DNA of 64,000 bases from Agrypnia vestita (lineage: Eukaryota > Arthropoda > Insecta > Trichoptera > Phryganeidae). Where the stretch lies: the NCBI GenBank assembly GCA_016648135.1, contig JADDOH010023117.1:434001-498000 (forward strand), written 5' to 3'. Made by a program: the position numbers and the translations under genes. Below, one piece after another: positions 23,675 to 35,610 of this stretch (position 1 is the stretch's first letter; the number at the start of each line of letters is the position of its first letter). The notes beneath the pieces were generated by a model, which searched no databases, was not told the DNA's origin, and saw nothing but the letters and a program-made list of their open reading frames with translations.

Positions 23675-26596
23675 AACATTACGCTAAACTACATTAAAAT
23701 TGAAAGTTAACATCTTTTTTGTATCAAAGAATAGTGCTCGAAAATATGAAGTAAACAAGGATCTATGAAAATTTTCAAAAATAGTTAACTTTCAAAAGAG
23801 AAATAGTATAGAGTAATCAGTTTCAAAAGTCCGTTTTTAACCCATTTTTGTCGACGCGGGAGTATAAAAATGTCAAATTTTGTCCATGGGTATTCATTAG
23901 TCGGTCTGTCTGTTCTGCGTACAAACGATAATAGACGAGGAAAGGCTTATCACTTAACTTGATAAATGGTAATGTAATATCCTTCATGCGAATTTCTAGA
24001 GCAATGTTTCATCAGTGTATACGCTCCCTTATACTGTGAAAAATGTTCAGCCCTTTTGCCTCGCTTCCTCGTAAACCGTTTACCCCTTTGTAATTAGAAC
24101 TGATTTATAGTTTGAATCTGTTATCGAGGCTTCGTCCACTGAGTTACGTAGCGTCTATAAAGTTCAAAAGTGATTTTATCAGAACCCTAACATACTGGGC
24201 ATACCTAACGAAATTGACTAAACATGTATGTAAATGGCGTCATGATATAAGACGTCGTCTGTGCGTATAAAAATAAACGGTGTATAGAAATTTGCCAATG
24301 GTACTTACAGTTTTAATACAAGTAACCTCTTGACACGTTTCATCGCAGTTTCACAAATTAATTACACAGTCAGAAAATTTTGAGCAGCTTTGCATACGAA
24401 TGTCGTACCTCTGTGAAAGTTCCTCCAAATATCTCGTTTAATTAAAATAAGCTTTCGACACACGTTACCACTACTAAGTGTGCGTATTATAGATGTGTGT
24501 TTTTTAGCGTAGGTAATATACTTTATCGGAGTCTACCAGTATGACATGTGTCACAAACTCCGTTAACAATCATTATCATAATTGGCTCTATAATCCGAAA
24601 ATAAATATACCTCAATAATTTTTCTGAGAGTTTAATTTGTTTTTGCCAAAAATATGCAAAAACAAACAAAAAAATAATCCTAAATAAAAGGCATAAATAT
24701 GAGACTTAGTAGGGGCGGAACATATCTTCATATAGGGTGTTTCATTGGTATGGTATCCCCGGAAAGTTATAAATATTATAAAACATAGGAAATAAATAGC
24801 ACATTAAAACATTTCATTGTGCATCAGTTTATTTGGGAGGTTCACGGGTGGAGTAATCGAAGTACACATATCTATGGCCTGGGGGAATTTTTACTAAAAA
24901 TTCAAAATAACCTAATTTTCAGGGAATATAGTTTTTGTCCCATAGATTATTTTACAAATAATTTTTAATATATTTTTGAATTAGATATAAACAAATAAAA
25001 ATGTAATAATTTCTTATTTGACACAAAAAACTGTTTTCTGAAAAGAAAGATAAAAGAACTTTGTTATGTGTAATTACAGGTCTTTTGGTCATGACACTTC
25101 AAGGATATGTTGTGTACCGATATCCACTGAAAGTTTTGTAATAAATTAAGTAATTAAGAATATTAACCAGAAGAATATATTCCATGCAGAGTTATTAGTT
25201 GTGTGTACATGTCCTCGATTTGTGTCTAAAAATCTACAAAACTATAAAACAATTTTTTTTTAAATCAGTGGTAGTAAAGAATGTGTTGTATCCACAAATG
25301 AATTTTACTGACGCTCGTTCGAACGCTCACCACAATGATTATATTGAAATTTATTCTGATGCTTTTTATTGCCAAAAATTTGAAAAATGTAGATATAATA
25401 ATAAAATAATATTATCGATGTTTAACACTCAACGCGACAGACCCGATCGAATTCAATTTCAACCATTGTATATATTATTAATGGATATATTATGGTGTTA
25501 CCATTGTAGAGATTATTCATGATGATCATTAATCTAGAATTCATTCATGTATCATGATACTTCTGCATCCCTTCGCGCGTAAAGGTAAAACAAATTAATG
25601 ATTTTGAAAGTTTAGAAAATAAAAAAATTAAAAGTAAATTTCTCCTCTTTTCCGTTACAACTATCTTTATAAGATAACTCCTACTCATTTTGTCTGTGCT
25701 TAAACATTTAATTATTTGTATTACCACCTTATTCATTTAAAAATTCTATATTCGATAGTAGTCGGTTTAATACTTTACTATACGAGAGATTTTGTTAGTC
25801 TCGAAACCTTAGTAGTAAAATATAACATTATTATTTAACTCACGTAGAGGTAACATAATTTAAGTTTTTCCCCCAATTTAATGATCGTCAATCATTCCAA
25901 TTAAACTTTTTTCCCTGCCTCGTTGTTGTGTCAAGATAGACCGGGTAGTGTGTGCGTGTTACATGAATGCCTTCCGAATAATGCACGGATCTGTCACTAC
26001 CAAATCCAACATACTGTCGCTTTAACTACCGATTCCATATTGAAGTAACGCAGTCTCGCGTCACACCCTATCGCGCGACGGTGGTCACTTATCCATTTAT
26101 GTTATGCGTATTATACACCAACTTATCAACGAATTCGAAATTTATCCTTGTATGGCGGCGATTCCATTTCAAGTTTTTTTCATCATTGACGCAAAGCCAT
26201 CTCAAAGTGTAATTTGACTTGACACGTGTTAATTTGGGCGTCGAGACCGCTCCGTAAAGCCACCAATCATGCTTTAACGACCGCGGTCAGTCGGTCGTTA
26301 GCCGTTGCGCGAAGGTTCGGTAATCGTGTTTTATTACGTACTAGACAAGTTCGTACTTGGCTGGCCGACGTTAATCCCCAAAAATGGTGGGCACTTTTGT
26401 AGAACCGTGTCATTAAATATTTAGTGAAATTTATTCAAATCGTTGGGCTACCGAGAAACAGAAAATCAATAAAAAAAATGTCGCCCCGTTAAAAACCTAC
26501 GTACCTTTGGCTACCGAGAATTTGTTATCGAATAATAATCATGACATTAATTTGTTTTTGAATGGCGTACAAATGAAATCGATTTATCTAAACCTA
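23675..26596. other. Intergenic, no gene seen; mixed-composition block at 25920-26400
   Basis: No coding region is supported. The block at 25920-26400 has a more balanced base composition than its surroundings and several CG-containing motifs. It could be a conserved regulatory or unique segment, but nothing in it identifies it. Confidence 0.4.
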
Positions 26597-26598
26597 CA

Positions 26599-27091
26599 CA
26601 GGGTGTCTGATAGCTAGTAGCAAAACTTCGTGGGAGTCTTCGATTTTGGATTACTGAGATGAACGACATAGAAGTTAGCTTTTTTTTCAGTTTATTTATG
26701 ACTTATATTCTGTAAAAAGTTGCTCTTTCACGACAGTAACTTACCTACATAAAATATTTAAAATTCGTTCGCTTTAATACAAGTCAAATAAAATTATTGA
26801 AACCTTGTGTACAAGGTTTGTAAGTTTGAAAAATTTATTTTGTTAGGTTTTTGTCATTTTATTTGGCTTTTTAAAGCGAATATATTTTCAATATTCCTAT
26901 TTATTGTAGTGATAGTCCAACGTTTTACAGTTACTGTAGTAATAGTCCAACGTTTTACAGAGTCAGAAATGTTGAAAAAAAATATGCAAGTAAAATGTGC
27001 GACACTTCATCCACGTAAAGAACATTTTCTTTTCAAAATTGAATGGAGAAAATTTTGTTTTCTCGATTTTTTTTTACTATGAGACAGCCTG
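26599..27091. mobile_element. MITE-G element, diverged copy
   Basis: The left end CAGGGTGTCTGATAGC and the right end, CAGGCTGTCTCATAG in reverse complement, bound a foldback. Its arms carry family landmarks: CTTTAATACAAGTCAAATAA left of centre, and TTTTTGTCATTTTATTTGGC and TAGTCCAACGTTTTACAG right of centre. A local duplication places TAGTCCAACGTTTTACAG twice within about 35 bp (about 26913-26960). The open frame across it is incidental. Confidence 0.6.
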
Positions 27092-27614
27092 TATAAGAAA
27101 CTGTCACGCGATATAAAACAAGCTGCAACTCAAATTTACATTTCGGTCATTATATTTCATAAGCAAGCTATCGTTACTTGTAAATAGGCGTTACACATAA
27201 ATTAGAACAATTGTTTTATTTGTTCTAATATTTCGCATATGTATTAAATATATGCGAATTATTATAGCAACTAAAATTATTTATTTATTATATAGTTGCT
27301 ATACTTATCCGCAGGAGGGCTCGGTATGGCAGTAACGCCTGGAAAAAATCATATTTTCAAATTTACACAATAATTGACAGGAAACCTTACCTACTTCCTG
27401 GGATTGATTCCTAGGATGGAATTATTACTAAACACATGGGAAGTAGGTTCTTATCTACCTAGCTCAGATAGGCAAAGCTCAGTTGATTTATTTAAAAAAA
27501 TTCGGAAATAATATGATTATTTTATTAAAAACATGTGTGCATATGGTTACTTAAGATTTTAGCGTCTTCCAAACTGCAAAAATTATTTTAATGTTTAGCT
27601 GAAAGTGGTTACGG

Positions 27615-27760
27615 ATATTTTATACGAACCGTATGTTTTTCCGAGAAAAATTCTCGACGTTTCATTGAAGTCGTATTCAACATCATCAGGAGATCGACCT
27701 GTACCCGTGGATATATATATAGATCGTTTCTCGGAAAAACATACGGTTCGTATAAAATAT
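27615..27760. repeat. 34-bp perfect inverted repeat with 78-nt loop
   Basis: Bases 27615-27648 and 27727-27760 are perfect reverse complements (left arm begins ATATTTTATACGAACCGTAT). Perfect identity suggests a young foldback insertion or a structure kept by gene conversion. The loop contains a hammerhead-like core on the minus strand, described separately. The 158-residue open frame spanning the site has no known domain. Confidence 0.85.
27651..27694 (-). ncRNA. Hammerhead-ribozyme-like motif in hairpin loop
   Basis: Reading the minus strand from 27693, TCTC precedes CTGATGAT. Then GTTGAA, a 6-nt loop and TTCAAT can form stem II (five Watson-Crick pairs plus a G-U). GAAAC, GTC and GAGA follow, the last able to pair with the opening TCTC as stem I. 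The GAAACGTC segment gives a very short self-complementary stem III (ACGT), as in the hammerhead variants of Penelope-like elements that work as dimers. One base (T) lies between CTGATGA and stem II, more than the textbook core. The call is from sequence order and pairing only. Confidence 0.45.
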
Positions 27761-27764
27761 TTTT

Positions 27765-28465
27765 TATTGTTTTTTTTTCAAATATCTGTAACTCTTTTAT
27801 TGGTTGTTATTATTATTATGTTTGTTTTAATTGTAATATATCACACACGCCTCGATCTACTGATAATCTTTTTGCTAACGCCAATGACAGTTTATCATCT
27901 ACAATTCTCACTCGCCATTAAAAATTATACTTCTTGCAGTTTTTTAATGTGCCCACGAGTCTCGCAAACTAAGCGGATAATTTTAATATTATTATTTTAT
28001 TTTAAAATGAATTATTTTATTTATCAACCCATTTACTTCCGCCGTCCAGCTCGTGGGAATTGTCGATTCTCAGATGGTTAGCTTAAATTAATACTGAATT
28101 ATCGTTAAATTTTGTCTAATAAGATATTTCTTCCCATACGGCTGAATAGCCATTAATCACCGAATCGATCGACCTACAACGTATTGATACCTTAAATCTA
28201 TAATGATTTATTCATTCTTTGGAATGTATAATTTATAGGCATGATTAATTCGTGATTTATAGACACAAGGAGTGACAGGGATAGTGTGAAGTGATGGAGA
28301 AATCGTAGAAGATTAGTTGGAATAATTAAAGGATTATTCAATTATAAATAGACGGTCTTTCTCTGATTTTTGACCTAAATTTTGCCCTGAACAGCATCAG
28401 TAATCATTTGTGGGGTTTCTTAATCATCTTAGTTTTCATTACGGTAGCATTTTAGATAATATACT
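27765..28465. other. Intergenic, no gene seen
   Basis: AT-rich sequence. The tail of an incidental open frame ends at 28081. No repeat or RNA feature recognised. Confidence 0.4.
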
Positions 28466-29283
28466 AGCCGTAGGGGAGAGGGTGGATGGTTTGAACACTA
28501 TTTATTCGTTCTAAAATATTTTTGATATTGTAAGCATTTAGCATTTTATTTTTACTACTAACACTAGCCACAGGCTTACTTGACAGTTTTAAATGGATTT
28601 ATATTTCCCAAAATTCCATTTTGAAAACATTAACAGCTTTCTATGACAAGTCGAATTTTGTTCAAACCTTCCCCAACCTGGGGTAGCTTTGAACAAAATG
28701 GGAGAGGCTTTGAACGTCGCTTAAAAGTAGATTATTTTTCAAGTATAAATAAAAGAAAAATATAAAATAGAAGAGAAAGACAAATATATTATCATATTCA
28801 TTTTAATATTGAACAGATAAACAAAAAAAAATCACAAAAATATGTAAATACAGAAAATTGTAATTTTATGAAGAAAAATTAAAATTAGGAAATTTAATTT
28901 AAAATGACGAAGCATTAAACCTTTCATCGATTCTATACCAGCCAATACATCGTGCTGCCATGAAAGTGGAATCGTCTTTCCCAGCTTAATTGCATATTCT
29001 AAAGCAAGTTTGCGTGCTATAACATAAGTTAGACCATAATTTATTCTTGAACTTCTTGTATATACTTCTTACATTTTTTCTTCAGTATTACTGAAAATTT
29101 GGTTTGTGTCATACTTTTGAGAATAATCTTTCTGTAAATGCTTGTTTTTAAGCCTTTAAAATAATGCGGTATGGGTATATACGGTATTTGATTTTTTTGT
29201 GTCCCTGAAGGAAATGTAATCTGTTCTATTCAATATTAATAATTTCTCTATTTGACACTATTTTTAAATTTGTAATGATGAGG

Positions 29284-30255
29284 GCCAGAAGATTTCTTCA
29301 TTTTTTTAAATTTTATAAGCACCAGAGGAAAATGTGTTACCAGGGGAGTGACACTATTGGCAGAGTAGTGACAAATTAAAGCAGGGAAGTGTCAGGTCAT
29401 TGATTATTAGCTAAGAAAGGGGACTAATATTAAATAAAACATATATAAATTATAGTATTTGATTCAGAATTTTTAACCGGATCGTTTTTAATTCTTTGGT
29501 AGCGTAATTTTTCAGCTTGACGCTTTTTTTCTAACTTCTCTTTCCTTGTTTGCTTCTTTTTAACATTTGCCATGATGTCTGATTATGCTCGAGTATCTAG
29601 AAGAAATGAAATGAAGCCTTAAAACATTAAATATTAACGAAACAAAATTTCGTCACTTCCCTGGAGCTTATGTATTTTCTCTGGCATGAAATATGCCAGA
29701 GAAGTGACGCCAGAGGAGTGACAAAATCGCACATAACCTACAAAAACAACAACACTCGCTTTTCTGACCACAGTTTAACGTAATACATGACATCTACACA
29801 TAATTAACATTGCATTGTGCAAATATACAATTTCGTAACGATAAAATACAAAAACATATACTTACCAGAGGAAATACTACAACGACTGGCACAAACACGC
29901 TTTCCTACAGTGAATCGCAAACTGACGCAATATTTTTAGTTTTGCTCAACGTCGTTAGCTTGCTTCTAACCTCACACTGTTGTACGCGCGTAGTTGAAGG
30001 ACAAAAACATACCTTTGCGGTTTTATGTCAAATTTTATTCTTTGAGTTTCGCCAGATGAAGTGACATTATTGTAACATGACATGAAAAAACTTTTTTTTT
30101 TATATTAATAAATATTTTTACAGTGTATTTTGATAAAATATGTTTCGATGTTTATTAAAGCGTATGATCACATAAAAAAAAATAATGGCATACGTATTTA
30201 AAGTATATGGCCATAAAATCATCATAATCTAGTAACGGGGGAGGCCAGAGGAGTA
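29284..30255. repeat. Cluster of CCAGRGGAGTGAC-type motifs
   Basis: Variants of CCAGAGGAGTGAC occur at about 29284 (partial), 29321 (partial), 29340, 29359, 29380, 29651 (reverse), 29675 (reverse, partial), 29695, 29709, 29864 (partial), 30051 and 30242 (partial). This is far denser than chance in AT-rich DNA, and the motif is not noticed elsewhere in the window. It may mark binding sites of an inner element nested in the 28.47-30.69 kb span. Confidence 0.6.
29430..29573 (-). CDS. Small basic open frame, 47 residues, possible transposon ORF N-terminus
   Basis: From an ATG at 29573 it encodes a lysine/arginine-rich peptide (MANVKKKQTRKEKLEKK, then RQAEKLRYQRIKNDP) before a stop at 29430. The KLRYQRIKNDP-like block resembles the N-termini of several unclassified insect transposon-encoded proteins, as far as I recall. 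No further exon was found, so it may be a first exon or a decayed remnant. Its position inside the motif-bounded span supports a transposon origin. Confidence 0.3.
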   Translation of the reverse strand: MANVKKKQTRKEKLEKKRQAEKLRYQRIKNDPVKNSESNTIIYICFI

Positions 30256-30694
30256 TACATTTATACCTACTTTAAACTATTAATGCCTTAAATTAAACAA
30301 TTATCTTGAATAGACTATATGGGCCAAATAAAAGACCATCTTCTTTATTGTTTAAGCATACAGAAATAATAATATAATAAGTTTTACATAAAATTTGTCT
30401 ATGACCATTGGAATTCAAATAGCGTATATTCACCCGTATGCTTTATGTTATTGCGTTCGGTATGCTTTATGTTATTAATTCGTTAAGTCATTTTGCGTTC
30501 CAAGACTTTTGCATTTTAGCTTCCGAAATCTCATCTCTGGTGCCTTTGTTATTGTATACTCTAGGCATGATGTCGACAAGGATCTATATATAACAGTATA
30601 TAATCTATCAAATGGTTTTTAACATATTAAGGAGGTTTTGAACAGTGTTCAAAGGCTCCCCATCAAGTGTGTTCAAAGCCTCCCCAGGGTGTCA

Positions 30695-31380
30695 TTATTT
30701 AAAAATGTTTAATTTATATGTTTTGAAAATGAGTTTTCAATAACACTACTTACCTGTATATCTATGTAAGATATTTGTTAACAAAATGATTTCACGGCGG
30801 AAACAGATGGACTTCTGAGAATTTTAGAAATGTCCTTTAAACACCTTCCTTTTATTTTACCAAAATGTACACGCACCGACGATCACCTCTACAAGCAAAG
30901 TGAATTAAAAATGATGTCTCTTTTTAAGTGAAAGCTGTAGATAATAATGTTGCCTTAGGGAAAAAATAATTAAATGTATCAGAAAAAAACATTTGCTTTT
31001 TAGATGTTATATTTTTTTCTCCTCTCATACATAAATAAATTTTTAAAAAACGGAAAATGGATAAGATATTGATTTTTCAAACGCTATCGTTTCTGTCCCA
31101 AAAGCTGCCTTAAAAGGAATGACATCAGAATGAAGCGTTGTGGAGTATTGTGGACACCTTGAAGCGCTTCTTGGCCGCACAATAAAGCGGATGTTCTTCA
31201 TCAAAAATGGTTATTGGTCTTGCGAGTATCACAACGAGATACCACATTGGCAATTGGCACAGTATAAATATTGAAAGCACTATGTTTTCTTGTACGTTAT
31301 ATTATATCTACCTCTAATTAGAATCCACTAATTGTTCACATGCGATTCTAAATAATAGGCCAAATAATAAATAATATAAT
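30695..31380. other. Intergenic, no gene seen
   Basis: No coding feature. A more complex block at 31120-31270 (TGAAGCGTTGTGGAGTATTG onward) is not recognised. Confidence 0.4.
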
Positions 31381-31382
31381 TT

Positions 31383-31585
31383 CAAAAATATTTTTTATTC
31401 AGAATATTTTGAGTATGTCCAAATTATTCTTGAACACAATACTGGATTTTATCCCAGCGGGACATCGTTAATCTAGATATATTATAAATGTCTCACAGAG
31501 CCGAAGCTATATTTTTATAAGCTACTTTCCCATATAAAAATATACCTTCGTCTCTATGGGACATCAATAATATATCTTAATATTT
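31383..31585. mobile_element. Family F foldback element, compact copy
   Basis: The left end TTCAGAATATTTTGAGTATG runs through ACACAATACTGGATTTTATC into AGATATATTATAAATGTCTC. Then an inverted copy of the core follows almost at once (ACTTTCCCATATAAAAATAT, CTTCGTCTCTATGGGACATC, AATAATATATCTT). The core is therefore a palindrome with arms of about 45 bp around a very short centre. This copy shows the foldback design of the family most clearly. Confidence 0.65.
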
Positions 31586-31622
31586 TTTATGTTCAATCTT
31601 ATTTACAACGAATTGCTCCTCC

Positions 31623-31689
31623 CAAAATATGACAGAATAATTATCCCCCTTATCATAACGTTAAGGCCTAATTATTCTGTCATATTTTG
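31623..31689. repeat. 21-bp perfect inverted repeat
   Basis: Bases 31623-31643 (starting CAAAATATGACAGAATAATT) are matched exactly by the reverse complement of 31669-31689 around a 25-nt spacer. It lies directly after a family F copy and may be a separate small foldback. Confidence 0.7.
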
Positions 31690-32312
31690 AATATTAATTC
31701 AATTTTCATTCTGGATTCCCCAACAAGTGAGTTGGAAAGTTTCATAATTAAGAATTCAGATATTTTTAAAACACGCTATACGTGTCCCAGAAACATGTAT
31801 TTACCATAGCACCACTACATGTAATATGTTTTTTGAAATGCATTTCATCCTTGCATCTACAAAGATACTAAACAAAACCCTTAATAACTTTTTGAACGCA
31901 AAATGCGATATTTCTAACACTGCGTCGGGTCAAATTATCGGTGTCTCCGAAATAACTTATTGTATATTAAAATATGACAGATATCAAATAAACTGCAATA
32001 TTTTTTTTGTTCTGAAACAACTATTTTAAATCTAAGAATCTCACAATATCGGATATATAGAACACATTGGTTGTCGGCACAATGGGCATATTAACGATTT
32101 AGTTAAAATGAAATAAGTTTGTTCATTTTTAAATATTTGGGCTACAAATCCAAATGATGTCTATTTTTCTTTCTAATAATGTTAAAGCATGTCCGGATGA
32201 GCAAACAAAAAATAAATAGACTTATGAATAGTCTCAATAATGTAAAATTATCTATAGGTATTAAAAATTATTATAAGTTAACAAATAAATAAACGTTCCA
32301 TTTACTGTTTCG
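31690..32312. other. Intergenic, no gene seen
   Basis: AT-rich. The 67-codon open frame at 31826-32029 has no recognisable feature. Confidence 0.4.
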
Positions 32313-32650
32313 GGGGTAAGTTTGTAGAACTCCATAATCACACATACGAAAATAAAAACACGTTTTTTAGTTCTACTCGTTTAATTTCTGTAGGACGCGT
32401 TTCGACTTATAAAGGCATTATCAATCTAACTATTTTACATTCAACAACTTGTATATTAATTTCAATTTTAAGAACTTAAGTATAAAATATAAAACCTTCT
32501 AACTTCAGAAAATTATATAGGTTGCTATTTTAATATTTTTCATATAAATACAAGTCGTTCAAAGTAAAATAGTTGGATTGAAAATGCCCTCGTAAGATGA
32601 AACGCGTTTCGCAAAAATTAAACAATTGTGTTTTTATTTTCATGTGTATA
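32313..32650. mobile_element. Foldback element with GAAACGCGT-containing arms
   Basis: The arms at about 32340-32442 and 32561-32648 pair imperfectly: CACATACGAAAATAAAAACA against ACACATGAAAATAAAAACAC in reverse complement, with TTTAATTTCTG, ACGCGTTTC and CTAACTATTTTA shared inside. Each arm, read inward from the centre, contains GATAATG or GAAAATG, a short pairable segment, then GAAACGCGT. A flank sequence, GTTTGTAGAACTCCAT (about 32321-32336), occurs in reverse at 52258 and 53521, linking this element to the foldback at 53.03-53.56 kb. Confidence 0.6.
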
Positions 32651-33954
32651 GATAGTCTACGTTTTTTTTTAAGGTTCTGCGATTTATGATATTCTACCGA
32701 GTACTGCAAACTTGAAATATGTTCGTCTGAAAATTTTACCATTTCGGACGTAAATCAACCATTGTGCTCGATACGTCGTGTATATCATTTTAACTGTCTG
32801 TTCTCAATGTTTCTTACGTCAATATGCATAATTTACGAGATGTTGAACTTCCGTCGTCGAAGGACGTCTGGAAACAAAAATAGTAATCAGTCAATTAGTT
32901 CTTCTGTAAGTATTCCCGAAAATTTGAATTCAAGTTTTATATTTGCCGTAGTAATTATTATTATGAGTCATCTGTTATTTTAGCGTAGACAGTCGTTCTT
33001 AACAAGTCGTTCCGTTCTTTTAAATATAGCGTCCTTCTAGACGCAAGCGGATTTTATATATATCGAGTTTACATATCGGATACAAAAATAATATTTTATA
33101 GTGTGTTTATTTGTAGGGCAATCATGGTTCTCCGGAATTTCGTGTAGTGTTATTTCCAGGACTGACTATCGACTGACTATTCTGTGGCTGTATTTAAACC
33201 ATCAATAAATACCATTGCCTTTCCCACGCCTGAATCGCGCGCTATATTTTGAAATGGCATTAGATATATATATGTAATTAAAAAGAATGAAAAATATCAT
33301 CACAGTATGCACATGAAAGAAAAGTTATATTTTTCATTACGTTTCAACTAATTCATGTTTTTTTTAGATATTAAGATAAAAAATGTACCAAATAAGAGGC
33401 CTGTAAGTGCTCAAAAGAAAAGTGAAAGAATGATTACAATAAAACAACGATTTTTTTCCATAGTCCTTCAAAATTACTGTGATACTAGGCGACCCTATTT
33501 TCATTAGCCATTAAAATATATTTTTTAAGTGAAATAAATAAATATTATAAATAATAAAGATCTAAACTATCTGCACATACATCAAAGATTGGTTTAACAC
33601 TAATTATACTTATTATTTCATTAATTAAAAAAAGGGTGTTTTTACACCCATGAGTATTAGTATTAAATTATTATTATATATTATTAGTATGTAAATTTAT
33701 TGTAGCCTTCAAGGATAGCGGTTCATTACTTATCCGACGACGAAATAGCTATAGTACCTATCGCAAGCCCGAGTGTACGGGCTTGCGAAGAGTCTCCTTT
33801 CGTCATTTACGATAACCGAGTGAGTTGTAGGATTGTAAACTTGTCGCATAAAGTGAAACAACATCGTGGTGCAATGCAGACTCTAGAAAAAATATCAGTA
33901 TCTAAGGCCCGAATTTAGAGTCAATACTTAGATGATTAAAGGTTAAGGTACGCA
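32651..33954. other. Intergenic; GC-rich 11-bp hairpin at 33761-33788
   Basis: No gene seen. At 33761-33788 TCGCAAGCCCG and CGGGCTTGCGA form a perfect 11-bp hairpin around a 6-nt loop, conspicuous because the surroundings are AT-rich. No other structure was recognised. Confidence 0.4.
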
Positions 33955-34388
33955 AGATGTATTATAGATGTCTCACAGAGACGAAATTATATTTTTATGG
34001 GAAAGTAGGTACGGAAGTCTTTGGGTGTTCATATGATTATTATGTGTTGAAATAATCATTAGCGCGACCGGCATCCAAAGCTTTTTAATTCCCCTTACCA
34101 CAGATGTCACTAATGAGATGTCTATTTTTATGATTGTTTTTTTAGCAATATCCTTTATATGTGTAATGAGATTCTTCCGAATTATTAGCATTACACTAGA
34201 ATACGTCTGAAATATCATTTCAATTTTTTAAACTCCTTTTTGGACTAGTATTTTCATTCGGAATATTTTGAGTTTGTCCAAATTTTTCACAACACTACTG
34301 GATTTTTGTCACAGGGACATCATTAATCAAGATATATTATAAATGTCTCACGAAACAAAATTATATTTTTTATGGGAACTATTTAAAT
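33955..34388. repeat. Two family F fragments in tandem
   Basis: The first fragment (33955-34035) has GTATTATAGATGTCTCACAG, GACGAAATTATATTTTTATG and GGAAGTCTTTGGGTGTT. The second (about 34245-34385) has the left terminus CATTCGGAATATTTTGAGTT, then GGGACATCATTAATCAAGAT and AAATGTCTCACGAAAC. Neither codes for protein. The spacer between them is not recognised. Confidence 0.6.
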
Positions 34389-34389
34389 A

Positions 34390-35055
34390 GTGACTTTTGC
34401 AAATGTGTTAATGCAATTAAATATTACAATATATTGTGTCATGTTAAGTTCACATTTTGTAAGTGAAGTTTTGATTCACCAGAACAAACCGTTACTTGTT
34501 AATTTAATCCGAGTAAATATCTCACTTAAAAGGTTCAAAGGAAAAATAATTCCTCCGAAAATAAAGGTGATCTTCCAACTTTAATCCGGAAAATTTGTAT
34601 TTCCGATCAACTGCTCTATGGAACTATGCTATGTCAGTCTAGGTACTCTTCTTCAGCCTAAAGTCCATTCACAGAGTCAAGACCACTGCGCATGTGGATA
34701 CCGCGTGATCAGCTGAAAAAACTGACCACAGTCAAAAATGTAAAGCTTCGATCACACACTAGCTTATATTTTATTTTATGATTAACTGTCAAAATATGTT
34801 TTTTTTCCAAAATTCAAAAACATTGTTATGTTTTTCTGAAAACCGTAATAACTAAATATAGGTAATAATAATTACTAAATTAAAGAAAACTCACCTAAAA
34901 TATTTATAACACCCGAACATTGATATCAAACGAAGAATTATTGTCAGTCACACACATATGGAAATAATGTTTTTAAATATTTTGTTGCATTAAAAGTAAA
35001 ACTAAAACTACGTCGTAATAATATTACTTAAAAATCAGAATCAGAAGTCTCACTT
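34390..35055. other. Intergenic, no gene seen
   Basis: No coding or repeat feature that I can support. The open frame at 34390-34584 lacks any known motif. Confidence 0.4.
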
Positions 35056-35575
35056 TCATTATTTACATTTATCACTAAATTGTCTGTCATATTGTCGACC
35101 GCGATATCTATATCCCACATGCGCTTTTCTTCTTTCTGTATTAACAAGGTCTATACATTTTTGCCATTTTGCTGGAGTAATAAGCTCAATGCCTTGTTCA
35201 AAAAGAATTTTCACATCGTTTAACTTATATGTTATGTTATTTTTAACGACGTGCGATTTCGCTTGCGCCCATATGAGTTCTATTGGGTTGAGTTCGCAAT
35301 GGTAAGGGGGAAGACGCAGTACAATTTTATTATGTTTCGTGGCAATATTGTCGACGACAAACGATTTATACTGATTTTTCACCTCCTGTACAATTTTGAT
35401 CAATTGTGCCTTTACCATAGTAGTCGGATTATGATTAATATTTTTAGAGCTAAGCCAAGCTAAAATATCGTTTTTTTCTCCAGGCAGATGTGGGGAGTGC
35501 TTCTGCCTGCCGGCTATGATAAGGAGCGTTATCTAAAACAATAACTGAATTATCTTCAATATTCAGGCATAATTT
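35056..35575 (-). pseudogene. DDE-superfamily transposase relic
   Basis: This minus-strand frame belongs to the IS630/Tc1-related DDE endonucleases found as unclassified multi-copy proteins in insects. The upstream part reads VIVLDNAPYHSRQAEALP, with the second catalytic aspartate at 35531-35533. After a frameshift at a run of seven T's (35471-35477) it continues ILAWLSSKNINHNPTT, then MVKAQLIKIVQEV, and RLPPYHCELNPIELIWAQ with the third catalytic acidic residue. The spacing between these two residues is about 80, so this is not a canonical Tc1 or mariner. The N-terminal half and first aspartate were not found; the sequence before WFEKL runs into a stop. The C-terminus ends at 35059. It is non-functional. 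It sits among family F fragments and may be a decayed autonomous relative of that family (inference). Confidence 0.7.
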
Positions 35576-35610
35576 TTCGAACCATTTCTAGCATCTTTTG
35601 AATGAGGCTG

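Larger units (their letters stand above)
28470..30688. mobile_element. Candidate transposon bounded by GGGGAGGCTTTGAACA motifs
   Basis: At least seven copies of a motif close to GGGGAGGCTTTGAACA occur only near the two ends of this 2.2-kb span. The left group lies at 28470-28497, 28661-28679 (reverse), 28680-28697 and 28701-28718. The right group lies at 30631-30646, 30648-30662 (reverse) and 30671-30688 (reverse). The left and right outermost copies point inward in opposite orientation. This layout is typical of subterminal transposase-binding repeats. The interior holds a second motif cluster and a small basic open frame. Neither a terminal repeat nor a target duplication could be fixed, so the boundaries and class are uncertain. 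Confidence 0.45.

Noticed and set aside
26599..27091. 91-residue open frame inside a MITE-G copy
   Set aside because: The frame is a by-product of the foldback arms and has no protein motif.
33761..33788. Rho-independent terminator-like GC hairpin
   Set aside because: The window is insect nuclear DNA; bacterial-type termination does not apply, so it is noted only as a hairpin.
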